Positions 18,614 to 26,979 of a stretch of 64,000 bases of DNA are shown here, one piece after another. The position numbers were made by a program, and so were the translations under genes. The DNA is from Paenibacillus sp. PK3_47 (GTDB lineage: Bacteria; Bacillota; Bacilli; Paenibacillales; Paenibacillaceae). Every line of letters starts with the position of its first letter. Within the stretch, counting starts at the first letter, position 1. The notes beneath the pieces were generated by a model. That model worked only from the letters and a program-made list of their open reading frames with translations, was not told the DNA's origin and did not search any database. The DNA lies in NCBI RefSeq assembly GCF_023520895.1, contig NZ_CP026029.1, forward strand, positions 6,262,001 to 6,326,000, written 5' to 3'.

Positions 18614-18805
18614 ATGGATCTGGTCAGTACAGCCATCTTAATTTTCTGTGGAATACCTTCTCTGGTGTTTATAATGGGATCCATCTATCTTTTTAAATTC
18701 TACTGGATTCCCAAGAGCTGGTTAGGTTACACCGGCATTTCCATGATCATGATTGTGCTTTTCTGGATTGCGGGATATTTATTTTCTTTTGCCTGGCGTG
18801 TGTAA
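18614..18805 (+). CDS. Small two-helix membrane protein (hypothetical)
   Basis: 63 residues with two hydrophobic stretches, about residues 4-26 and 39-60, and an aromatic-rich loop (FYWIPKSWLGY). The start ATG has no convincing ribosome site, and it lies 33 bp after the DUF2441-like gene, so it may be translated by coupling or not at all. Composition (hydrophobic segments, terminal Arg) is more like a real membrane peptide than chance. Family unknown. Confidence 0.45.
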   Translation: MDLVSTAILIFCGIPSLVFIMGSIYLFKFYWIPKSWLGYTGISMIMIVLFWIAGYLFSFAWRV

Positions 18806-19110
18806 CGCACACTAATAATGCGGAAATTGCGAATATTTAGTGAAAAGCACTGCCGGTTTTTGTAAATTTAAAGATCATTAATGTAATCATGGATGACGTT
18901 TTTTCATCGCGAACGCAGTAATCAAATAAGTCTGTGATAAGCCGCATGGGAGATAATGACCCATGTGGTTTTTTTGTGAATTTTGCCCTCACCTTACAAA
19001 CAGGAGGCCGATTCCTGGTCCGTGATTTATCAGTAATTTATCATTGGACAGGGCTAAACTGGACATATCCTTTCAAATGAAATCACATAACAACTGCTCT
19101 GCATCCATTT
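18806..19110. other. Non-coding region before the chemoreceptor gene
   Basis: No open frame of note. A small GTGTG/CACAC hairpin lies right at the 3' end of the upstream frame. A stem CCGCATGGG (18942-18950) / CCCATGTGG (18960-18968) followed by seven Ts looks like an intrinsic terminator at 18942-18975, too far from 18805 to be only the upstream gene's end; it could end a short leader or small RNA. The rest shows nothing clear. Confidence 0.5.
18942..18975 (+). terminator. Intrinsic terminator upstream of the chemoreceptor gene
   Basis: Nine-bp stem (one G.T pair) with a 9-nt loop and seven Ts. It precedes the chemoreceptor start by about 165 bp. Confidence 0.75.
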
Positions 19111-19144
19111 GATAGGCAAAGCTAACGAAAGAAGGTAGCAAATG
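19106..19144 (+). promoter_or_regulatory. Structured leader over the chemoreceptor start, resembling part of a c-di-GMP-I aptamer
   Basis: GGCAAA (19115-19120) and CGAAAG (19126-19131) are spaced as in the 5' half of c-di-GMP-I (GEMM-I) riboswitches, and a GCAAA follows (19138-19142), but the remaining aptamer is absent because the gene starts at 19142. CATTT (19106-19110) can pair with AAATG (19140-19144), including the start codon, and GCTA with TAGC inside it. This may be a remnant or a simple start-occluding hairpin. Confidence 0.35.
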
Positions 19145-20950
19145 AGTGATTTAGGCAAAACATCAAGCGAAGACCTGCATGTTCTTCAGCCAGAGACAAA
19201 GTCATTTATAGTGAAGCGGTGGTTCTTGTTCATGTACAACGTTTGGCTTGACCTGTCGGTCCGGTTAAAGCTGTATTTAATGATCTCCATCTGTCTCGTA
19301 TCTTTTGCTGTAGCAATGATTTACATGGTTGAGACCGGTAAGCGGGACATCAATAATCTATCAACTGTGCTCTACAGTGTAACGATCCGCTCATCTTCGG
19401 ATTTGTTAAATGCAGATAAAGACCTGCAGCATATGATGTTTGAGCATCAAAAATTTGTCTACACGGGTGGAACTGCCGGGTCTGAGGCATCCACTGCTTC
19501 CATAGAAGCAGTCATCCAAAAGACAGAAACGGCAAGGGCAGAGCTGGAAAAGTTGGGGGTAATGGATAATATCTATTATAAAGATACCGGTAAAACACTG
19601 GGCTTATTATTCACTGAATTAAATACTTTGCTAAGTGAATGGTCACAGGAAATCACTAAGCCCGCCGGTTCCAGACCATCTGAAGAAATATTGGACGGTC
19701 AGTTCGCAGATATAGGTGCAGCTATATTCAAACTCACCTCTTCATTGGAAAGCTACTCTAAAGTCCATATAATGGCGGCCGAACAGGAAGCTCTGCGTAA
19801 AGAGCGGTTTGGGTTCATCATGCTGTTTCTGGTTGTGGCGGCTACATTAATTTTAGCGGCGATGACCATCCGGCATATTGTAATAACAATACATAATGCA
19901 AATGTAAAACTGACCCGTGTCACAAAAGGGGATTTGACGGCAGCACCCGATATTATATATCCCAAAGACGATCTTGGACAATTATCCAGATCCGTAGATA
20001 CTACAATCAGTGATTTAAGAAAAATCATTAACCTTATTTCAGCAAATGCTTCCATTACAGAGCAGGCTATGCAGAATGTAGTGTCGGGTTCACAAGGTGC
20101 ATCAGGGAAGGCAGACAATGTAGTAGGCAGCATGGAGAGCATGTCCCTAAGTGTCAAAAGCCAATTTACTGGAATCACGGAAACCAGCCGGTCGGTCGAA
20201 GAAATGGCTCTGGGAGTTAACCGGATTGCCGCCAGTACTGCCCAGATTGCCGATCACTCTTCTACCATGCATGCATCGGCAGCTCTCGGAGTAGAGTCTA
20301 TCTCATCTTTAATGTCGCAAATGGCCGGAATGTTAAAAGTAATTACTACTTTGGAGACAGTCATCTTGTCCCTCAGCAGCAAATCAGAGCATATGAATCA
20401 GATTGTATCCAGCATTACCGGCTTTGCAGAGGACTCTAACCTGCTCTCCTTAAATGCATCACTGGAGGCAGCACGGGCAGGAGAGCAAGGCAGGGGATTC
20501 CTGGTTGTCACAGCTGAAATGAGACGGTTATCCGACCACTCCAGACAAGCGGCCCGGGAAGTAAGCTCTATTCTGAATGATACTGTTGGTGATATCACTG
20601 AGGCTTCTGCTTTGATGCACGAGAGTATTGAAGAAACGAAGCGGAGTAACATGTCCGCACATGAAGTCAACACTGTTTTCCGGGAGATCATTGATTCTGT
20701 CACCTCTATAATGAACCAGCTGCTGGAAGCCTCGGCTGTTACGGAGCAAATGTCCGCATCCTCAGAAGAGGTTGCCGCAACCATGAATGAGTTATCTTCT
20801 GCTGCCGAATCCGTCTCCATGATGGTAAACTCCGTGAATTCCGCAGCGTCGGAACAGAAGGGGATCCTGTCAGAAGTGGTGCAGTCTTCGCACAATTTGA
20901 AGCAGGTCGTAGCAGAGTTAAGAGAGTCTGTTGACTCGTTCAGTCTATAA
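19142..20950 (+). CDS. Methyl-accepting chemotaxis protein
   Basis: 602 residues. TM1 is at about residues 41-62 (LKLYLMISICLVSFAVAMIY) and TM2 at about 226-246, enclosing an extracellular sensor of about 165 residues without a recognisable PAS or Cache motif. A HAMP-like segment follows TM2, then the cytoplasmic coiled-coil signalling domain. The conserved tip is NLLSLNASLEAARAGEQGRG near residues 437-456. It should pass ligand signals to CheA/CheW. Ligand unknown. The start ATG follows GAAGG and is embedded in a possible hairpin. No chemotaxis genes adjoin it; a terminator-like structure follows. Confidence 0.93.
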   Translation: MSDLGKTSSEDLHVLQPETKSFIVKRWFLFMYNVWLDLSVRLKLYLMISICLVSFAVAMIYMVETGKRDINNLSTVLYSVTIRSSSDLLNADKDLQHMMFEHQKFVYTGGTAGSEASTASIEAVIQKTETARAELEKLGVMDNIYYKDTGKTLGLLFTELNTLLSEWSQEITKPAGSRPSEEILDGQFADIGAAIFKLTSSLESYSKVHIMAAEQEALRKERFGFIMLFLVVAATLILAAMTIRHIVITIHNANVKLTRVTKGDLTAAPDIIYPKDDLGQLSRSVDTTISDLRKIINLISANASITEQAMQNVVSGSQGASGKADNVVGSMESMSLSVKSQFTGITETSRSVEEMALGVNRIAASTAQIADHSSTMHASAALGVESISSLMSQMAGMLKVITTLETVILSLSSKSEHMNQIVSSITGFAEDSNLLSLNASLEAARAGEQGRGFLVVTAEMRRLSDHSRQAAREVSSILNDTVGDITEASALMHESIEETKRSNMSAHEVNTVFREIIDSVTSIMNQLLEASAVTEQMSASSEEVAATMNELSSAAESVSMMVNSVNSAASEQKGILSEVVQSSHNLKQVVAELRESVDSFSL

Positions 20951-20959
20951 ACCTGTCAT

Positions 20960-21009
20960 AAGGACTGTCTCTTAGCCATGATAAGGCTGCTTAAGGCAGT
21001 CTTATTTTT
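20960..21009 (+). terminator. Probable terminator after the chemoreceptor gene
   Basis: An imperfect stem pairs AAGGACTGTCTCTTAGCC with GGCTGCTTAAGGCAGTCTT and is followed by ATTTTT, starting 10 bp after the stop codon. Confidence 0.65.
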
Positions 21010-21069
21010 GTACTGGTGTTATCTGCGGAGTCTCATTATAATTGTCCTATTATAAAAGGAGGTATGTTA

Positions 21070-21783
21070 ATGAACAAGCCAATGATTGGTGTTTTGCCTT
21101 TGTACGACGATGAAAAAGACAGCTACTGGATGCTCCCTGGTTATATGAAAGCCATTGAGCATGAAGGCGGAATTCCGGTCATGCTGCCTCTGACCACCGA
21201 TGCAGATACGATTGCTGCCCTGGCCGGCACTTTTGACGGATTCCTATTTACAGGCGGACACGATATTAATCCTGAGCTGTATGATGAGCAAGCAGAGGCG
21301 TTCTGCGGAAAGTTATGCGGGGAACGGGATATCATGGAAGTACAGCTGTTCAATCTGGCAGTGGAATTAGATAAGCCGGCTTTCGGTATATGCCGCGGAC
21401 TGCAGCTGTTCAACGTTGCGGCGGGCGGGTCTCTGTATCAGGACATACCGGCCCAGATGGACTCTTTACATAAGATAAACCATAAGCAGAAGCCCCCGTA
21501 CTCCCGGCCGGAACATAGCGTACATATACAAGAGAACAGCCTGCTCCACAACATTGTCGGGACAGAGGTGCTGCAGGTGAACAGCTATCATCATCAGGGA
21601 ATCAAAAAACTTCCGGATTCATTAACTGCAGCGGCCACAGCTGAGGACGGACTTATTGAAGCAGTCGTTATGGAAAACAAAACATTCATTTTGGCTGTAC
21701 AATGGCACCCGGAATTCAGTTACGAATCAGACACTAACAGTCAAAAATTGTTCTCAGCGTTCGTTAACTCCTGTAAAAGTTAA
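21070..21783 (+). CDS. Gamma-glutamyl-gamma-aminobutyrate hydrolase family peptidase (C26)
   Basis: 237 residues from ATG 21070, about 7 nt after AAAGGAGG; earlier in-frame ATGs at 21016 and 21064 are badly placed. The class I glutamine-amidotransferase fold shows TGGHDINPELY, the nucleophile Cys in FGICRGLQLFNV and the catalytic His/Glu in WHPEFS. Relatives such as PuuD cleave gamma-glutamyl amides in polyamine breakdown, but no other polyamine genes are near. It is a single-gene unit ending at a bidirectional terminator shared with the convergent GH13 gene. Confidence 0.88.
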   Translation: MNKPMIGVLPLYDDEKDSYWMLPGYMKAIEHEGGIPVMLPLTTDADTIAALAGTFDGFLFTGGHDINPELYDEQAEAFCGKLCGERDIMEVQLFNLAVELDKPAFGICRGLQLFNVAAGGSLYQDIPAQMDSLHKINHKQKPPYSRPEHSVHIQENSLLHNIVGTEVLQVNSYHHQGIKKLPDSLTAAATAEDGLIEAVVMENKTFILAVQWHPEFSYESDTNSQKLFSAFVNSCKS

Positions 21784-21791
21784 GAATAAAC

Positions 21792-21825
21792 AACGGACCC
21801 TTCTCAACGAAGGGTCCGTTTCTTT
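21792..21825. terminator. Bidirectional terminator between convergent genes
   Basis: Perfect 12-bp stem AACGGACCCTTC / GAAGGGTCCGTT around TCAAC, with T-rich flanks on both strands. Its AACGGAC/GTCCGTT arms resemble the hairpins of the repeat cluster at 47979-48168. Confidence 0.9.
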
Positions 21826-23521
21826 ACTTATTACGGCGGTATACAAGACCCTCATAAGGCTTAAGCGTACCCGTCCGGTGGCATGGAGACTTGTTCTCCT
21901 CCGGATAACTTCCGAAGAGGAAGGACGCGCCTTCGAGACGTTCGGCATCTTTGTCCGGGAGCTCCCAGTGTGCTTCTTCTCCAGTGAAGTTAAGGAGAAT
22001 CAGCCATTCCTCATCCCCGTCATAACGCAGATAAGCAAAGATTTGCTCATGCTCCTCCAGCAGCACGTCGAATTTCCCATAGACCATTACCGGGTGCTCT
22101 TTACGCAGCCGTATCAGCTTTTTATAAAACTGCAGCACCGAATCCGGATCTTCCTGCTGGGCTTTCACATTGACTTCGCGGTAGTCGGGATGTACCGGCA
22201 GCCAGGGCTTGCCTTCCGTGAAGCCGGCGTTCGGACTGTCATCCCACTGCATCGGTGTACGACCATGATCCCGTGATTTCCGGCGGATACGCTCCATAAT
22301 GAGCTCCTCGGGTTCGCCGCGCTCTTTTACCATCACATCGTAATAGGCATGAGCCTGCTGTTCATTAAAATCCTCAATCCGGGTCAGGCCGGGATGATTA
22401 GTCATTCCAAGCTCTTCTCCCTGGAGGATAAATGGCGTACCCTTTAACGTATGCAGCATAATAGCCAGCATTTTGGCGGATTCCACACGGTATTCCCCCT
22501 GATCGCCAAAGGTGGCCACCATGCGGGGCTGATCATGATTGCTCAGATACAATCCGAACCAGCCGCCCGGATCGCCGACATCCTTTTGCCATTGCAGCAT
22601 AACTTTCCGCAGGTCGCTTAAGTCCCATTCCTTGCTCTGCCACATGTCCTCCTCAACATCCGAGAGCTTTGCCGCTTCAGCCGACAGCACCATGCTCAAC
22701 TCCCGGCGCTCCGGTTTTGTGTACATCAGCACATCATTGTCATCCACCTTAGAGGTCTCACCTGCTGTGAAAATAGGGTAGTTCGAGAAGACCTTATCAT
22801 TCATTTCACGCAGGATTTCATGGATGCGCGGCCCGTTCTTGGTATAAGGCTCGCCGTTCGCCTGGAGTTTAGTCTCCTCAGTATCCGGAAAACGCTGGTC
22901 TTTGGAAATCGAGTTAACCGCATCGACCCGGAACCCGTCAATCCCTTTATCCAGCCAGAAGGTCATCATCTTGTGCATCTCGGCCCGCAGCTCCGGGTTG
23001 TCCCAGTTAAGATCAGGCTGCCTGGAGTTATATAAATGAAGATAATATTCGCCGCTCGCTTCGTCAAAGGTCCAGGCGGGCTTGCCGAGATAAGAGGTCC
23101 AGTTATTCGGAGGCCCGCCGTCTTCAGCTGCCGGGCGCCAGATATAGAAATCACGGTACCGGCTGTCCCGGGATTTCCTCGCATCCACGAACCAGGGGTG
23201 CTCGTCCGATGTATGATTCAGCACCAGATCCATAATCAGGCCTATACCGCGCTTATGCAGTTCTTCCAGCAGCAGCTCCCACTGCTCCATGGTTCCGTAT
23301 TCCGGCTGTATCGCGTAATAATCTTTAATATCATAACCGTTATCTACATTAGGGGATAAATAGATGGGAGACAGCCACACTGCGTCAATCCCGAGTTCGG
23401 CCAAGTAGTCCGCTTTTGAGATCAGGCCGTTCAGATCACCGACCCCGTCTCCATCGCTGTCTTTGAAGCTTCGCAGATAGACTTCATAGATTACATTTTC
23501 TTTCCAGTGTGTTTTGTGCAT
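21824..23521 (-). CDS. GH13 alpha-glucosidase / oligo-1,6-glucosidase
   Basis: 565 residues, cytoplasmic. GH13_31-type regions are all present: DLVLNHTS (region I), GFRVDAVN with the nucleophile Asp near residue 200 (region II), FTAGETSK with the acid/base Glu (region III) and SNHDQPR (region IV). It opens with WKENVIYEVYLRSFKDSDGDGVGDLNG, typical of the MalL/TreC/GH13_31 group. It should release glucose from malto- or isomalto-oligosaccharides; trehalose-6-phosphate hydrolase is a less likely alternative because no PTS gene is nearby. Single gene, convergent with the C26 peptidase gene. RBS GGAAGGAG lies upstream. Confidence 0.92.
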   Translation of the reverse strand: MHKTHWKENVIYEVYLRSFKDSDGDGVGDLNGLISKADYLAELGIDAVWLSPIYLSPNVDNGYDIKDYYAIQPEYGTMEQWELLLEELHKRGIGLIMDLVLNHTSDEHPWFVDARKSRDSRYRDFYIWRPAAEDGGPPNNWTSYLGKPAWTFDEASGEYYLHLYNSRQPDLNWDNPELRAEMHKMMTFWLDKGIDGFRVDAVNSISKDQRFPDTEETKLQANGEPYTKNGPRIHEILREMNDKVFSNYPIFTAGETSKVDDNDVLMYTKPERRELSMVLSAEAAKLSDVEEDMWQSKEWDLSDLRKVMLQWQKDVGDPGGWFGLYLSNHDQPRMVATFGDQGEYRVESAKMLAIMLHTLKGTPFILQGEELGMTNHPGLTRIEDFNEQQAHAYYDVMVKERGEPEELIMERIRRKSRDHGRTPMQWDDSPNAGFTEGKPWLPVHPDYREVNVKAQQEDPDSVLQFYKKLIRLRKEHPVMVYGKFDVLLEEHEQIFAYLRYDGDEEWLILLNFTGEEAHWELPDKDAERLEGASFLFGSYPEENKSPCHRTGTLKPYEGLVYRRNK

Positions 23522-23689
23522 GGTCTGCTCCTTCCGCTATCATTCTCGTAGTTCATTACCCAAAATAACCAGGTTAAACCTCCGGTTTGAACGGATGAAT
23601 TGGTTCCTTTGTACTAATAGCCGGACAAGAGAGAAGCAGGGGAATGAAGTCAGACCTAGTGCCTGAATGGACAAGGCAAAGAAGCATAA

Positions 23690-23715
23690 GTTTGATTTTG
23701 CCTGCATACGGGTAA
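23690..23715 (+). promoter_or_regulatory. SigmaB-like promoter before the lmo0937-type gene
   Basis: GTTTGA (23690-23695), 14-nt spacer, GGGTAA (23710-23715) fits the Bacillus/Listeria sigmaB pattern GTTTAA-N12-14-GGGTAT with one change in each box. It lies about 40 bp before the start codon of a gene whose family is linked to general stress in Listeria. Whether this organism has a sigmaB is not known from the window. Confidence 0.45.
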
Positions 23716-23756
23716 AATAGATACAAATACCCCTAAGAAGAAAGGTGGTAATTCTT

Positions 23757-23906
23757 ATGCTATGGGGCTTAATCGGACTGGTCATTGTAGTATGGCTGTT
23801 AGGTTTTATCTTTGATGTTGTAGGCGGTTTGATTCATCTTTTGCTCATTGTCGCCGCGGTACTTTTCGTGATTAATCTGTTCCGGGGACGTTCGAGGAAT
23901 TTATAG
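23757..23906 (+). CDS. lmo0937-family small membrane protein
   Basis: 49 residues, too short for ordinary gene finders. It opens MLWGLIGLVIVVWLLGFIF and continues DVVGGLIHLLLIVAAVLF, forming two hydrophobic helices, then a basic tail (NLFRGRSRNL). This is the known pattern of lmo0937-type (DUF5670) peptides. RBS AAAGGTGG precedes the ATG by about 9 nt. It is a single-gene unit with its own strong terminator and a possible sigmaB-like promoter. Role unknown; membrane stress response is suggested by family reports. Confidence 0.85.
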   Translation: MLWGLIGLVIVVWLLGFIFDVVGGLIHLLLIVAAVLFVINLFRGRSRNL

Positions 23907-23931
23907 CTTTCTGCAGGCATAAACCAGGCAA

Positions 23932-23979
23932 GAAACCACAGTCCTTATGTATATAAGGGGCTGTGGTTCTTTTTTTCTA
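23932..23979 (+). terminator. Terminator after the lmo0937-type gene
   Basis: Long stem (GAACCACAG-type arms, AACCACAGTCCTTAT with ATAAGGGGCTGTGGTT) followed by eight Ts. Confidence 0.85.
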
Positions 23980-24063
23980 TAATCATTTTCGCCCGTACAG
24001 GTATAAGGAGAATCTGGTAATCTGGTTATAGAACATTCACTTAGTGAACAAAGGGGAGATTGC

Positions 24064-25128
24064 ATGACCAATAACGAAGCTGCAAAAATCATTGAAACTA
24101 ACTTTCTTACAGTAATATGCGGACTGTTCGGGCTCGAAGGCTATGAATTTGCACGGATTAAACCGCATGCCGAAGGCCGGAATATCGTTTACAACTGCGA
24201 GAAAACCGGAGCGGACCCCAAAATAATCAGAATCGCCTTCTTGAACGACAGGAGCCGGGAAGACTTGCTGGCAGAAATTGAATATATGAGATATCTTTTC
24301 GGGAATGACGGCAGTGTACCGGAGATATTCCGCTCTAAGCAGGGGAATCTGCTGGAGGAGATTAGACATCATCATCAATCTTTTTACGTCTGTCTGTTTG
24401 CAAAGGCCATAGGTAATACGTTTGCAGACAATCATTATCAATACCGTGAAGGTGCTGATATCACCGAATATTATTATAATTGCGGAAAAACACTGGGAAA
24501 GCTGCACCAATTATCAAAAGAATATACACCTGCCCACCGCCGGTATGATTTTTTTGACATATATAATACCCGTACTCTTGAGACACTGCTCCCCGGATCA
24601 TTCCCTCTGTTGAAAGAGAAGCTCCAGGCGCTGATAAAATCGTTAGAAGGGCTGGAGCGCAGCCGGGAAACTTATGGCATGATCCATTTAGATTACAATG
24701 ACGGGAACTATATGATCGATTTCGATACCGGCCGGATCACTGTATATGATTTTGATAATTCATGCTTTGGCTGGTATATGTATGACCTGGCTGATCTATG
24801 GAGAAACGGAACAGGCTGGATAGCAGGGGAGCCTGATGCAGATAAACGCAGATCTTTTATGGCTGATTATTTTAAAACTGCGCTGGAAGGATATAAATCT
24901 GAAACCGGCATTGAAGAGACGGCGCTTCAGAATCTGCCGCTATTTATTAATGTACTTTTAATGGAACAAATCCTGGATCAATTTGAGTATGTGCGCAGGA
25001 ATGGCGAAGAGTATGAGTGCGATGAGGAACTCTCCTATTACATAAAATGCCTGGAAGATGGCATCCCCTATATGGGATTCTTTCATGACATTTACTCTTG
25101 TGAGGAGCCTTTTGAGTATGAGGCATGA
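24064..25128 (+). CDS. Phosphotransferase/kinase of the APH family
   Basis: 354 residues with the aminoglycoside/choline kinase-like fold. The catalytic loop is MIHLDYNDGNYMID (HxDxxxxN pattern, with the catalytic Asp), and the metal-binding VYDFDNSCFGWYMYDLADL follows. The N-terminal lobe has the nucleotide-binding beta-strands (IIRIAFLND). Proteins of this shape phosphorylate small molecules such as homoserine, sugars or antibiotics; many are not resistance genes. RBS AAAGGGGAG is upstream. It is followed by an aldo/keto reductase gene 33 bp later in the same direction. Substrate unknown. Confidence 0.82.
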   Translation: MTNNEAAKIIETNFLTVICGLFGLEGYEFARIKPHAEGRNIVYNCEKTGADPKIIRIAFLNDRSREDLLAEIEYMRYLFGNDGSVPEIFRSKQGNLLEEIRHHHQSFYVCLFAKAIGNTFADNHYQYREGADITEYYYNCGKTLGKLHQLSKEYTPAHRRYDFFDIYNTRTLETLLPGSFPLLKEKLQALIKSLEGLERSRETYGMIHLDYNDGNYMIDFDTGRITVYDFDNSCFGWYMYDLADLWRNGTGWIAGEPDADKRRSFMADYFKTALEGYKSETGIEETALQNLPLFINVLLMEQILDQFEYVRRNGEEYECDEELSYYIKCLEDGIPYMGFFHDIYSCEEPFEYEA

Positions 25129-25161
25129 TAGGTTACCTGTGATTGAATGGAGGTATATTTT

Positions 25162-26142
25162 GTGGAATACATCAAGTTTGGCAATACAGGTATGGATGTT
25201 TCGCGGATTTGCCTGGGCTGTATGAGCTTTGGAGAGGTGCTGCCGGGAGGGCATCAATGGGTGCTGAATGAAGAGAACAGCCGTCCGATTATCAAAAGAG
25301 CGCTGGAGCTCGGCATCAATTTTTTTGATACAGCGAATGTCTATGCAAATGGTACCAGTGAAGAAATTACCGGACGGGCTCTGAAGGACTACGCCAACCG
25401 GGATGAGATCGTCATCGCTACCAAGGTGTGGGGACGTATGCACCTAGGTCCGAACGGCGGGGGATTGTCCCGCAAAGCCATTATGGGTGAAATCGATAAA
25501 AGTCTGAAAAGACTGGGCACCGATTATGTAGACCTCTACATCATCCACCGCTGGGACTACAGCACGCCTATCGAAGAAACCATGGAAGCTCTGCACTATG
25601 TGGTGAAGTCCGGAAAAGCCCGGTATATCGGCGCTTCAGCGATGTATGCCTGGCAATTCCAGAAAGCCCTGCACGTGGCAGAACAGCATAATTGGACCCG
25701 CTTTGTGTCCATGCAGAACCACCTGAATCTTATCTACCGCGAAGAGGAAAGAGAGATGCTTCCGCTCTTAAAGGACCAGAAAATCGCTTCTACTCCTTAT
25801 AGTCCGTTAGCCTCAGGCCGCCTGATCCGCGACTGGTCCGAAACGACACACCGTTCTGAAACCGATCAGATCCAAAAAGCCAAATACGACTCCACAGCTG
25901 AGGCAGACCGGCTGATAATTGAACGGGTTGCATCTCTTGCCGAGAAGCGCGGCGTCCCCCGTATTCACATTGCACTATCCTGGCTCCTGCAAAAGGAAAC
26001 AGTTGCTGCCCCTATAATAGGTGCAACGAAGCTGTCCCAGCTTGAAGATGCGGCAGGTGCGCTGGATGTGAAGTTAACGCCTGAAGAGATTATTTTCCTC
26101 GAAGAACTGTATGTTCCGCATCCGGTGGTAGGCGCCCAATAG
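25162..26142 (+). CDS. Aldo/keto reductase
   Basis: 326 residues from GTG 25162, 8 nt after GGAGG. An ATG at 25147 overlaps that site and is rejected. It opens EYIKFGNTGMDVSRICLGCMSFG, the standard start of this family; the tetrad is seen as FDTANVY (Asp, Tyr), ATKVWG (Lys) and IIHRWD (His). It should reduce aldehydes or ketones with NADPH in the cytoplasm. It may be cotranscribed with the kinase-like gene upstream. A terminator follows about 55 bp after the stop. Natural substrate not known. Confidence 0.92.
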   Translation: MEYIKFGNTGMDVSRICLGCMSFGEVLPGGHQWVLNEENSRPIIKRALELGINFFDTANVYANGTSEEITGRALKDYANRDEIVIATKVWGRMHLGPNGGGLSRKAIMGEIDKSLKRLGTDYVDLYIIHRWDYSTPIEETMEALHYVVKSGKARYIGASAMYAWQFQKALHVAEQHNWTRFVSMQNHLNLIYREEEREMLPLLKDQKIASTPYSPLASGRLIRDWSETTHRSETDQIQKAKYDSTAEADRLIIERVASLAEKRGVPRIHIALSWLLQKETVAAPIIGATKLSQLEDAAGALDVKLTPEEIIFLEELYVPHPVVGAQ

Positions 26143-26198
26143 GTTAACAGTTGTTTTGCATAAACGGTCTGGATTAATCCGATGAGCCTTGAAGAAGG

Positions 26199-26222
26199 GC
26201 CTGCTGAAAGCAGGCTCTTTTT
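26199..26222 (+). terminator. Terminator after the aldo/keto reductase gene
   Basis: GCCTGCT-GAA-AGCAGGC stem followed by a T-rich run. Confidence 0.85.
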
Positions 26223-26404
26223 GTGCAACGTTGTGCCAGAGGATTGCGTGAACATATCATCAAAGCAATAGTTATAGTCTGGATCATACGATTTAGATGT
26301 GCCATTCCCTCTGCAATCACCTGAGCGGAGTACCGGGGACAAATAGTGACGTACAAACACCTCAGCAGTGATTACTGTAAGCACAATAATTATGTGAGCC
26401 AAAT

Positions 26405-26760
26405 GTACTCGTTTTTTTACGTACATTAGGCCCGATTCCCTCCGCAGTGCCCCATTGTACTCGGTTTTTCATGTACATTAGGCTCGATTCCCGCCGCAGT
26501 GACCCATTGTACTCGGTTTTTCATGTACATCAGGCCCGTTTCCCTCCGCGGTGACCCATTGTACTCGGTTTTTCACGTACATTAGGCCCGATTCCCTCCG
26601 CGGTGACCCATTGTACTCGGTTTTTCACGTACATTAGGCCCGATTCCCTCCGCGGTGACCCATTATACTCGGTTTTTCATGTACATTAGGCCCGATTCCC
26701 TCCGCGGTGACCCATTAAACTCGGTTTTTCACGTACATTAGGCTCGTTTCCGTGTAAGGG
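26405..26760. repeat. 52-bp tandem array, family C (seven units)
   Basis: Units start at 26405, 26457, 26509, 26561, 26613, 26665 and 26717, exactly 52 bp apart. Each contains GTACTCGGTTTTTCACGTAC, flanked so that TGTAC and GTACA arms can pair around a 12-nt loop, then a GC-rich stretch with CCGCGGTGACCC. Copies differ at few positions. The same family occurs at 57731-57955. The remaining gap (26223-26404) holds nothing I recognise. The array lies upstream of the rhamnogalacturonan megaenzyme gene. Confidence 0.93.
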
Positions 26761-26801
26761 GGCAAATTAATTATTTTAAAATTAAAAAAGTCGAATTTAG
26801 G

Positions 26802-26964
26802 TCTAAAATGGATTTTATTGCTAAGAATCTCGTACCATTATCTGATACACTCTGTGCATAAATTCGAGACGGGGGTTTTTAAGCAGCAGAACCCGCCCAG
26901 GAAAGGAGGAGCACTCCGCAAGCTTAACGATCTGTATTCCCTGATTTCTAAAATGAATTTTAGA
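26802..26964. promoter_or_regulatory. Two TCTAAAATGRATTTTA sites before the megaenzyme gene
   Basis: TCTAAAATGGATTTTA (26802-26817) and TCTAAAATGAATTTTAGA (26947-26964) match at 15 of 16 positions. The second is a perfect dyad (TCTAAAAT-GA-ATTTTAGA) ending 6 bp before the ribosome site. A pair of sites 145 bp apart suggests a regulator that binds both and loops the DNA, or an RNA hairpin for the second. No partner protein is evident. Confidence 0.5.
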
Positions 26965-26979
26965 TCAAGAGGAGGAGTA

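Noticed and set aside
19106..19250. Complete c-di-GMP-I riboswitch
   Set aside because: Only the 5' half pattern is seen; the second conserved stem and the tetraloop-receptor part are absent and the coding start follows at once.
24064..25128. Aminoglycoside resistance kinase
   Set aside because: Only the general APH-type catalytic motifs are visible, with no resistance-specific features or mobile context.
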